Source: a virus. From it: 64,000 bases of DNA. The stretch spans positions 43,981 to 107,980 of the IMG/VR virus record IMGVR_UViG_3300045049_000286, one strand, 5' to 3'. The notes beneath the pieces were generated by a model. The model was not told where the DNA came from. It saw only the letters and a list, made by a program, of their open reading frames with translations, and did not search any database. Of this stretch, positions 57,015 to 64,000 are shown piece after piece. Position 1 is the stretch's first letter, and each line of letters starts with the position of its first letter. The position numbers and the translations under genes are program-made.

Positions 57015-57299
57015 ATGTCCGTCTCCCGCACCTCGCGCTACCAGACTTGGCAGCAGGCGCTGTTCACCGACCGCAACGGCAACCCGCAGCTCGCCCTGGT
57101 CCACCACGCCCCGGCGGCAGCCCGGCTGACGGTGCGCGACTACCTGTGGCGGGTGCACGACCGCGTCGACTCCGTGGCCGCGAAGTTCTACCTCGCCGAG
57201 GACTCCTGGTGGCTGTTCGCGCAGGCCAACCCGAACACCCTCGACTGGACCCAGCCCACCCCAGGAACGGCGGTGATCATCCCCCATGGCGTGGCGTAA
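57015..57299 (+). CDS. LysM-like hub protein, 94 aa
   Basis: ATG after TAAGGAGCCAGGT. The second half (YLWRVHDRVDSVAAKFYLAE, then LFAQANPNTLDWTQPTPGTA) has the LysM pattern, like P2 gpX and T4 gp53-type proteins that bind the tube-hub junction or peptidoglycan. The end overlaps the gpD-like gene by 14 bp. Confidence 0.82.
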   Translation: MSVSRTSRYQTWQQALFTDRNGNPQLALVHHAPAAARLTVRDYLWRVHDRVDSVAAKFYLAEDSWWLFAQANPNTLDWTQPTPGTAVIIPHGVA

Positions 57300-58482
57300 C
57301 GTCTACCGGCCGCACGTCAACGTGGTTACCCCTGCGTACGGCGACAGTCAGCGGTTCTGGGTGGAAGACCTCACCTGCTGGATGGCCGAGCAAGCGCACC
57401 AGGTCGTCGAGCTGACGGTTGTGCACGTGCTGAACAAGGCGCTGCCGACCCAGACCGCGCTGACGCCGGCCGGCGTGGTGTGGCCGGAGAACTCCCCCGT
57501 CCACCTGCAATACGGATGGTGGGCGGACGACTCCGGCGACTTCTTCGGGTACGTGGTGTCCCACCGCGTCGCTTCCTCGGAGACGCAGGCCCGCTACGGC
57601 CACGCCATCGCGCTCACGGTGGTGTACACCTGCGTCGGCGCGAGCCTGCCCATGCAGAGCTACACCAGCAGACTGTGGCAGGACGTCTCCCCCTCCTACA
57701 TCGCCACCACGATCGCGCGCAGCTATCACCTGCAGCCGCACGTCGACTATTCGCTGGTGCACTTCACCTCCCGGATGCAGACCGCCTCCGACTGGCACTT
57801 CCTGGCCGACCTGACGACCCGCGCGAACTACCGGCTGTTCCTGGACGGGGTGAACCTGTGGTTCGCCGACCGGCACACCGTCATGCCCGCCACGGACAAC
57901 AGCGTGCCGGTGTTCCAGATGAGCAAGGAGCCGGGCCAAGTCAACTCACTGCGCGAGTTCTCCGCCGTCGTCGGTGACACTGACCCCGCCGGCGGCGTAC
58001 GCGCCACCTACCAGACCACCTCACTGAACAGGTCGAGCGGCGTCATGATGCCAGCGCAGCTCGCCCGCGCCCGCACCGACCTGCTAGGCAACCAGGTCGA
58101 CCCGATGATCACGCGGCACTACAGCAACCGGCCCGTCCACTCCTACAGCGAAGCCCAGACGCTGCTGGACGCCGACACCACGCTTTTGTGGGTGGAGTCC
58201 CGCGCGGTCACCAACGGCGACCCGCGCATCAAGCCTGGCAGCATCGTCGACCTCGAAGGCGACGCGGTCGGCTCCCAAAACCAGGGCATTTGGATGGTCC
58301 GAGCGGCAACCCACAAGCTCACCGTGAACCACTCCGACCCGCGCAAGACCGAGTACACCACCCACGCGGTCCTGGGCCGAGACAACGCGCAGTCCCTGAT
58401 CCTGCCCATCCAGAAGCCTGCCACCCCCGCCCCGCCCACCGTGCTGGTGTCGGGGCGATGGCGCGCCCAGTACACGACGTGA
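57286..58482 (+). CDS. Baseplate hub protein (gpD/gp27-like), 398 aa
   Basis: ATG overlaps the LysM-like gene. Late control D-type sequence (SPSYIATTIARSYHLQPHVD; SDWHFLADLTTRANYRLFLD). It should form the trimeric hub at the end of the tube. The next gene encodes the spike that docks on it. Confidence 0.86.
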   Translation: MAWRNVYRPHVNVVTPAYGDSQRFWVEDLTCWMAEQAHQVVELTVVHVLNKALPTQTALTPAGVVWPENSPVHLQYGWWADDSGDFFGYVVSHRVASSETQARYGHAIALTVVYTCVGASLPMQSYTSRLWQDVSPSYIATTIARSYHLQPHVDYSLVHFTSRMQTASDWHFLADLTTRANYRLFLDGVNLWFADRHTVMPATDNSVPVFQMSKEPGQVNSLREFSAVVGDTDPAGGVRATYQTTSLNRSSGVMMPAQLARARTDLLGNQVDPMITRHYSNRPVHSYSEAQTLLDADTTLLWVESRAVTNGDPRIKPGSIVDLEGDAVGSQNQGIWMVRAATHKLTVNHSDPRKTEYTTHAVLGRDNAQSLILPIQKPATPAPPTVLVSGRWRAQYTT

Positions 58483-58490
58483 GGTGAGCG

Positions 58491-59261
58491 GTGGACCACA
58501 TCCTGGGCGTGTACAACGCCGTCGTCGCCGACACCAACGACCCGACAGGTGCCGGCCGGGTGCGCCTGTACGTGCCTCAGGTCACCGGCTCCGCCGTCTC
58601 CGGCTGGGCGCACCCGGCCGGCACCGGCACCGTCCAGCCCGGCGACAAGGTCTACATGAGCTACGCCGGCGGCGACCGCAACTACCCACAGTTTTGGCCG
58701 CTCACCCCGACCGTGCAGTCCGTGCAGGGTCAAACAGGGCAGGTCTCCCTCGCCCTGCAGGCCGGCTCGCACGCCACCGTCACCGGCGCCGGCACCCCAG
58801 CCTCCCCATGGGTGGTCACGGCGCAAACCCCCACCCAGGTCGCTTGCAAAGCGCAGGGCACCAGCAGCGTCAGCTTGACCACGAACGTGCTCACGGCAGT
58901 GCCGCTGTCCTCGATCGTGACGCAGAACGCGACCGGTCCGCAGTGGTCGCTCAGCGGCAGCAACCTCATCGTCCCGGTCTCCGGGGTGTACTGGGTCTCC
59001 CTGGAGGGCGGCTACACCGCCACCGGCTCAGCCAACCCCTTTCGTACCAACGGCATGCAGCAAAACGGAACCACCGTCATCAGCGGCGGCTACCAGGCCC
59101 AGAACGTCGCCAGCGTCCTTTGGACCGACATGGTGCACCTCAACGCCGGCGACGCCCTGACCTTCCTGGGCCGCTCCTCCTTCACCACCGGCAGCGGCAA
59201 CGGCGACTCCTGCACGCACGCGGAGATCCGCATCGCCTGCGTCGCTCCCGACAGCCCCTGA
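58491..59261 (+). CDS. Baseplate spike protein (gpV/gp5-like OB fold) with C1q-like end, 256 aa
   Basis: GTG after GTGAGGTGAGCG. The N-terminal 80 residues (GRVRLYVPQVTGSAVSGWAH; GTVQPGDKVYMSYAGGDRNY) are the OB-fold module of gpV/gp5 spikes. The C-terminal part (VPVSGVYWVSLEGGYTATGS; MVHLNAGDALTFLGRSS) looks like a C1q/TNF-type jelly roll instead of the usual needle, suggesting a sugar-binding tip. Confidence 0.82.
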   Translation: MDHILGVYNAVVADTNDPTGAGRVRLYVPQVTGSAVSGWAHPAGTGTVQPGDKVYMSYAGGDRNYPQFWPLTPTVQSVQGQTGQVSLALQAGSHATVTGAGTPASPWVVTAQTPTQVACKAQGTSSVSLTTNVLTAVPLSSIVTQNATGPQWSLSGSNLIVPVSGVYWVSLEGGYTATGSANPFRTNGMQQNGTTVISGGYQAQNVASVLWTDMVHLNAGDALTFLGRSSFTTGSGNGDSCTHAEIRIACVAPDSP

Positions 59262-59277
59262 CAGAAAGGCACAGCCG

Positions 59278-59823
59278 ATGCCCGGCTTCACCGGAATGCA
59301 GGTCGTCTCCGCGACCGGCCCCTACTCGATCACACTGCCCAGCACCGTCACGTCCGTCTACGTCCTGCTCGCCGGCGCCGGCGGCGGCGGTGGCGGCGCG
59401 CCGGACGACTCGGGCATGTACAGCGGCCAGCAGGGCGGCAGCGCCGCCGTCGTCTGGGGCATCCAGAGCGTCCCGGCCGGCGCGACCATCAGCGGCACCG
59501 TCGGCTCCGGCGGCGCGGGAGGCGCGGGAGGCGCAACCCCGACCGCCGGCAGTGCTGGCGGCGACACAACCTTCGCGATCAACGGCACCGTCACCATCAC
59601 CGCAGGAGGCGGCCAGGGTGGCGCCGCCTACCCCGCGCCGAGCTACGGGGCCAACAACGGTGTCCTGACCGGGTTCCCCGACAGCGGCGGCAGTACGGGC
59701 GTCGGCGGCATCAGCGCCCCCATCACCACCGGCGACTTCGGGGCCCCCGGCGGCGGAAGCGGCTGGTCGACTCTGGCGGCTGGCCAGCCCGGCGACAACG
59801 GCGGCGCCTTCTTCATGTGGTAA
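59278..59823 (+). CDS. Glycine-rich tail-tip protein, 181 aa
   Basis: ATG after CAGAAAGGCACAGCCG. A short N-terminal beta domain (YSITLPSTVTSVYVLLAGAG) is followed by many Gly-rich loops (GGGGGGAPDD; GSGGAGGAGG; GAPGGGSGW) up to FFMW. Polyglycine sandwiches of this sort are found in receptor-binding tips such as the gp38-type adhesins. It may be the host-range determinant. Confidence 0.74.
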   Translation: MPGFTGMQVVSATGPYSITLPSTVTSVYVLLAGAGGGGGGAPDDSGMYSGQQGGSAAVVWGIQSVPAGATISGTVGSGGAGGAGGATPTAGSAGGDTTFAINGTVTITAGGGQGGAAYPAPSYGANNGVLTGFPDSGGSTGVGGISAPITTGDFGAPGGGSGWSTLAAGQPGDNGGAFFMW

Positions 59824-59862
59824 CCCCGCCCGCCCGATGCGACTCACCGTGAGGATCAAAAC

Positions 59863-60966
59863 GTGGCAGACCTCTACAGCAGCTACGCCCAGCTCGCCGC
59901 AGCCCGCAACCTCGGCATCGACTACGACGTCCTGAACCAGAACGGCTCAGGGGACTACGTCCTGCACATCGCCATCCACGGCGGCGGCATCGAGCCCCCC
60001 ACCCTGCAGCTCGCGCAGGCGGCCACCGGCACCGGCGGGCCCTTCTACGGCTTCAACGCCAAGATGGCCTCCGGCAACTCCCAGCTCCACATCTCCGCGC
60101 TCACCTTCGACGAGCCGCTGTGCCTCTACAACGTCGCGCACTCGCTGCGGACCGTGTCCTGGCACGGCGTCCCCGACCAGACCACCGGGCAGCAGGCCGT
60201 CTACCTCAGCGGCCTGGACCTGGGCCTGCTCACCTCCGTCGGCTCTACGCTCAAGGCCGCCGGCTACACCGTACTGCCCGGTTACGGCGAGGTCGACGGC
60301 GCGAACCCGGCCAACATCTGCAACCGCAACCGGATCGGCGCCGGCCTGCAACTCGGGCTGACCAACGCGCTGCGCACCACCTTCTACACCGGCGGCGATC
60401 TGTCGCTGGGCTCGATCTCCAACCCGGCCAACCGCACGGCCGCGTTCTTCAAGTTCGTGGACACCGTGCGCGCGGGCATCGCCGCCGCGCCTTCGGTCGC
60501 AGCTCCCGTGGCCCAGCCCGCGAACAGTTACGCGCCGTCCACGATGCCGCAAATCCCGGCTGGCTCCACGGTGGCGGTCGCGCTGCCATTCGACGTCGAC
60601 CAGACCGGCGCCATCCAGGTCACCACCGACCCGTCCCAGCAGATGCTCGACCGGGTCCAGGCCCTGGTCGGCACCCTGCCCGGCCAGCGCGTCATGCGCG
60701 CCACCTACGGCGTGCCCACCTCACAGTTCCTTTTCATGCCCGAGGACATGGCCAACGCCGCCCTGCAGCTCGCAGTGAAAGACGCGGTCGCCACCTGGGA
60801 GCCGTCCGCCGTGGTGACGGCCGTGACCGGAACCGTGAACGAAGCCATGGGCGTGGTCAACGTGCAGGTCCAGGTGGCGCGCACCGACACCCCGAGTGCG
60901 GAGTCCGCGAACACCCGCGTGGTCGAAGTCGCCGTCGGCGGCCAGGTCAGCCCCATCGGAGTGTGA
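59863..60966 (+). CDS. Fusion of a gamma-PGA hydrolase-like domain with a gp25/GPW baseplate wedge domain, 367 aa
   Basis: GTG after GAGGATCAAAAC. Residues about 1-200 match phage poly-gamma-glutamate hydrolases of the PghP/YjqB (DUF867) kind: H39 in AIHGGGIE, H76, E84 in ALTFDEP, H93, H101, and NICNRNR (151-157). Where these enzymes usually have QLEL the sequence is QLGL (G165), so catalysis may be lost. Residues about 240-330 (DQTGAIQVTTDPSQQMLDRV; LVGTLPGQRVMRATYG) are the gp25/GPW wedge domain. The fusion would place a polymer-degrading or -binding domain on the baseplate. Confidence 0.78.
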   Translation: MADLYSSYAQLAAARNLGIDYDVLNQNGSGDYVLHIAIHGGGIEPPTLQLAQAATGTGGPFYGFNAKMASGNSQLHISALTFDEPLCLYNVAHSLRTVSWHGVPDQTTGQQAVYLSGLDLGLLTSVGSTLKAAGYTVLPGYGEVDGANPANICNRNRIGAGLQLGLTNALRTTFYTGGDLSLGSISNPANRTAAFFKFVDTVRAGIAAAPSVAAPVAQPANSYAPSTMPQIPAGSTVAVALPFDVDQTGAIQVTTDPSQQMLDRVQALVGTLPGQRVMRATYGVPTSQFLFMPEDMANAALQLAVKDAVATWEPSAVVTAVTGTVNEAMGVVNVQVQVARTDTPSAESANTRVVEVAVGGQVSPIGV

Positions 60967-60997
60967 ATACCTGCGAAAAACAGGCCATTCCTACCCT
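60965..60997 (+). promoter_or_regulatory. Phage promoter motif before gpJ
   Basis: GAATACCTGC starts at 60965 and TACCCT at 60992, again 27 nt apart. It overlaps the TGA of the gp25 fusion gene. Confidence 0.62.
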
Positions 60998-61069
60998 GCA
61001 GATATTCATCGGACCAGCATTCGGATTTCCACTCGGCCCCGCTGGTGACACCAGAAAGGGCGCCGTGGC

Positions 61070-62581
61070 ATGGTCGACCCCGGGCTACTCGCGCAGATCG
61101 ACTACACCTCGCGCGACTACGCGGGATACCGCGACTCCCTGCTGACGTATGCCAGCCAGATCATGCCGCAGTGGACGTCACGGTCGCCTGCGGACTTCGG
61201 CGTCATGATGGTCGAGCTGTTCTCGTACATGGGCGACATCATCAGCTTCTACCAGGACCGGATCGTTGACGAAGGGTTCCTCGCGACGGCCACCCAGCGG
61301 TCCTCGGTCGTAGCCATCGCCCAGCAGCTCGGCTACACCCCGTTCCCGGCGGCGCCGGCCACCGGCTACGTGAACTTCTCGCCCACCCCGGCGCTCACCA
61401 GTGCGTACACCCTGCCGCAGGGCACCCAGGTCGTCACCGCGTTCCAGACCGCGTACGACGCGCCGATCTTCTTCGAGACCAGCGCGGCGGCCGTCATCCC
61501 CGCCTACACCACGCCGGTGCCGGTCGTGACGGTCCCCGTGGTCGAGGGCCGCACCCAGGGCACACGCCAGCTCTCCCTCTACGTGGGCGGCACGATCGCG
61601 GTGGAGGACCTGGGCACCTCCAACGGGACCGTCTCGCAGACCTTCGCCCTGGCCCAGCAGCCAGTGATCTTGTCCACGGTGCGTGTGTTCATCGACGACG
61701 GCACCGGCGGCACCGAGTGGATCGTGCAGCCCGACTTCCTGCTGCAGCCGGCCACAGCGCAGATCTTCACCGTGTCCACCGACGACAACGGCGTCGCGCA
61801 CATCGCCTTCGGCGACGGCGTCAACGGCGCCATCCCCCAGTCCAACATGAAGATCACCGCGTCGTACCGGATCGGCGGCGGCTCCTACGGCAACGTGCCC
61901 GCCAACTCCATCGTCGACCTGGCAGCGCCCATCAGCGGCATCGCGGTCGCCACGCCAAACACCTCCTCGGCGATGACCGGGGGCGCCAACCAAGAGAGCC
62001 TGGACTCCATCCGCGCGAACGCCCCCCGGCAGTTCTCCGCGCAGGGGCGCGCCGTAGCGCTCGCGGACTACGCCAACCTCGCCCTGAACGTCCCCGGCAT
62101 CGTGGACGCCAACGCGGTCGGCAACTCAAGCGCGTCGGTCACCATCTACTGCCTCGGCCCCGGCGGCACCCAGCTATCCCAGCAGCAGCTCGACGCCGTG
62201 GTGAACTACGTCCAGCCGCTGGGGCTTGCCGGCGTCACCGTGACCGCCTTCAACGGCACCTACGTCTACATCAACCTCGGCACCAGCTCCGCCCCGGTGA
62301 ACCTAGGTGTGCTGCCCCGCTACAGCCGAGCCGCTGTCGTCGCGGCCGTCACCAGCGCCTGGCAGGGCATGTGGGCGCCCGGAGTCGGCGCCTTCGGGCA
62401 GCGGATCTCGCTGTCGCACATCTACGAGACGCTGCAGGAAGTCCCCGGCGTCGACTACATCCAGATCCCGGTCATGGCCCGCTACGACATGCCGCAGTCC
62501 GGGACGGTCGACATCTTGCTGAAAGCAGGCGAGTTCCCGGCGTACGGGACGCTGAACATGACCGCCAGCGGCGGGGTGTGA
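61070..62581 (+). CDS. Baseplate wedge protein J-like, 503 aa
   Basis: ATG after AGAAAGGGCG. The N-terminus (YTSRDYAGYRDSLLTYASQI, then VMMVELFSYMGDIISFYQDR) and centre (TGGANQESLDSIRANAPRQF; RAVALADYANLALNVPG) match the gpJ/gp6 wedge family. Together with gp25 it forms the baseplate ring that triggers sheath contraction. Confidence 0.9.
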   Translation: MVDPGLLAQIDYTSRDYAGYRDSLLTYASQIMPQWTSRSPADFGVMMVELFSYMGDIISFYQDRIVDEGFLATATQRSSVVAIAQQLGYTPFPAAPATGYVNFSPTPALTSAYTLPQGTQVVTAFQTAYDAPIFFETSAAAVIPAYTTPVPVVTVPVVEGRTQGTRQLSLYVGGTIAVEDLGTSNGTVSQTFALAQQPVILSTVRVFIDDGTGGTEWIVQPDFLLQPATAQIFTVSTDDNGVAHIAFGDGVNGAIPQSNMKITASYRIGGGSYGNVPANSIVDLAAPISGIAVATPNTSSAMTGGANQESLDSIRANAPRQFSAQGRAVALADYANLALNVPGIVDANAVGNSSASVTIYCLGPGGTQLSQQQLDAVVNYVQPLGLAGVTVTAFNGTYVYINLGTSSAPVNLGVLPRYSRAAVVAAVTSAWQGMWAPGVGAFGQRISLSHIYETLQEVPGVDYIQIPVMARYDMPQSGTVDILLKAGEFPAYGTLNMTASGGV

Positions 62582-62591
62582 GGAGCAACTG

Positions 62592-63368
62592 ATGGGTTCG
62601 TCTGTCTACCCCGCCAACGTCAAGTCGTTCGTCAACCGCACCGACGGCGTCGACACGGTCTACGCAGCCAACGTGGACGACCTGCAAAACGAGGTCAACG
62701 CGGTCGAGTCCACCGTCGGCGTCAATCCCCACGTGTGGGGCGGCTACACCCCGCGCTACCAGGCGGTGTACCCCCTCGCGGCCCTGTCCGGGTCGCTGCC
62801 GCTCGCCCCGTACGCGTCGATGACCTCCCCGCAGACCTACCTGTCGGTCGCGGACCGCCTCAACCAGCTCCAGACGCAGGTGGCGTGGCTGACGGCAGTG
62901 AACAACCGCTCGGTGACCCCTGGGCCGCCGATCTGGCGCGGCCCAGTCGGCATCATCCGCTGCCCCGGAGCGCCGTTCCTCGGCGGCTTCAACACCTGGG
63001 CCTACTTCCCCTGGGGCAGCGCCGACTACGACCCGAACGGCATGTTCCAGGGCGGCACCACGATCTCGTGCCCACAGACCGGCTGGTACCGCTTCTCCCT
63101 GCAGGTGTGGTCCGACGTCGCGGTGATCTCCGGCGTCCACCACGCCAACACCCGGCTGATGGTCAACGGCGTCGAGGCCGGCACGCACGGCTCCCAGGTG
63201 CAGTACGGCGTCGTCGACCAGCACCGCATGAACCTGTCCTACGAAGGGCCGTGGACCGCCGGGCAGACGGTGGCGGTCCAGTTCAACCACACCCCGCCGG
63301 ACGCGAACAACTCCACCGTCACCGCCAGGTCGACGATCTCCATCTCCTACCTGCGCGACGTGAGCTGA
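62592..63368 (+). CDS. Tail fibre/baseplate protein with C1q-like C-terminus, 258 aa
   Basis: ATG after GTGAGGAGCAACTG. A helical N-terminal region with a short coiled coil (VDDLQNEVNAVESTVG; SVADRLNQLQTQVAWL) is followed by a jelly-roll-like domain (QTGWYRFSLQVWSDVAVISG; SNVTARS-type end). Probably a trimeric short fibre attached to the wedge. Confidence 0.76.
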   Translation: MGSSVYPANVKSFVNRTDGVDTVYAANVDDLQNEVNAVESTVGVNPHVWGGYTPRYQAVYPLAALSGSLPLAPYASMTSPQTYLSVADRLNQLQTQVAWLTAVNNRSVTPGPPIWRGPVGIIRCPGAPFLGGFNTWAYFPWGSADYDPNGMFQGGTTISCPQTGWYRFSLQVWSDVAVISGVHHANTRLMVNGVEAGTHGSQVQYGVVDQHRMNLSYEGPWTAGQTVAVQFNHTPPDANNSTVTARSTISISYLRDVS

Positions 63369-63379
63369 GAGGCGTCGTA

Positions 63380-64000
63380 TGGCTACGTACGGCATCACGG
63401 TCTACGGGCGCGACCTCTACGGCGACGGCGGCCAGCTCCCCTACTTCTCCGTCGCGCCCATGGCGGCCAACCAGACCGACTACGGCGTCCTGCAGATCAC
63501 ATGGGCCACCCCCTCCCAGGCCGGCGGCGCCACGGTGGGCTCGTGGACGCGGCAGCGCCTGGTGCGCAACTCCTACGGCGTCCCCGACACCGAGGCCGAC
63601 GGTGTGATCCTGCTGGACGAGGCGGCCGGGTCGACGTCCAACCAGTACCTGGACAACCAGGTCACGTCAGGCAACGTCTACTACTACGCCGTCTTCGTCG
63701 CCACCGGCATCAACACCTACAGCGCCACGGTCACCTACCAGCCAGGCGACCTGGTCGTGTACTCCGGCGCCACCTACCAGTGCCTCGCGGCCAACACCGT
63801 CGGTGTCACCCCCGGCACGAACTCCGCCATCTGGGGTTCCAGTTCGGTCACCACCCCGTGGGTGCGCTGCGGCACAGGCTGCGTCGGCCTGGTGGTCAAG
63901 GACGCCGGCTACCGGCCGATGCTCTACAACCTGGTGCCGCTGCCCTACAAGGCCGCCACCGTGGAGACGACGTCGTCGAACGTGCCGGTCAACGACGACC
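63380..64000 (+). CDS. Tail protein with carbohydrate-binding-like segment (partial)
   Basis: ATG after GAGAGGCGTCGT; the frame stays open to the window end (207 codons). Product begins MATYGITVYGRDLYGDGGQL. An Fn3-like domain (about 20-105) precedes YQPGDLVVYSGATYQCLAAN, then GVTPGTNSAIW, the pattern of chitin/cellulose-binding CBM5/12 modules. Such modules would help attachment to the mycelial wall. The position after gpJ suits a gpI/fibre-type protein. Confidence 0.76.

Overview
The window is a GC-rich piece of the genome of a tailed phage that infects a Streptomyces-like actinomycete. Evidence for the host is the base composition, the frequent GTG starts, and genes of typically actinobacterial families (XRE-DUF5753 regulator, two DUF397 proteins, RsbW-like ATPase). 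The tail is contractile: a sheath, a tube, an LysM/gpD/gpV hub and a gp25/gpJ wedge are all present, so this is a myovirus-type virion. No replication genes, host genes or complete tRNA genes are visible, so the window is an internal part of a larger genome or a prophage.

Layout. (1) 1-17198: one long leftward array of about 42 small genes, nearly all without recognisable function, packed with ATGA/GTGA/TGATG overlaps and broken by a few hairpins and two tRNA-like minihelices. (2) 17199-19067: about 1.9 kb without a convincing gene, rich in palindromes, an AT-rich patch and repeated ATGTCC/GGACAT words; it separates the leftward and rightward arrays and is the best candidate for a control or origin region. 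(3) 19068-31922: mostly rightward small accessory genes, including a JmjC/cupin-4 oxygenase, an RNA polymerase alpha-CTD-like zinc protein, winged-helix and HNH proteins, an 11-cysteine mini-protein, an XhlA-like membrane protein and an abaA/whiJ-like locus. (4) 31970-35145: leftward NUDIX hydrolase, zinc-rich proteins, a KTSC-domain protein and a tyrosine integrase. (5) 35242-64000: rightward virion module: terminase, portal, scaffold, major capsid protein interrupted by a 266-nt group I intron, connectors, tailspike, sheath, tube, assembly chaperone, tape measure with two wall hydrolase domains, hub, spike, a gamma-PGA hydrolase-like/gp25 fusion, gpJ and fibre proteins.

Expression. Four virion-side promoters share an upstream GA[A/T]TA[T/C]C[C/T]G block exactly 27 nt before a TACnnT -10 box. 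Several genes in the right half have a TAnnnT-like box 6-8 nt before the start codon, which suggests leaderless transcripts. TGCATATGCA palindromes occur at the divergent abaA-like locus and at a second DUF397 gene.

Quality note. The portal gene contains two compensating one-base frameshifts and a left-arm gene contains one, the clearest of them beside short C/G runs. Sequencing or assembly error is the simplest explanation, but decay of a prophage cannot be excluded.
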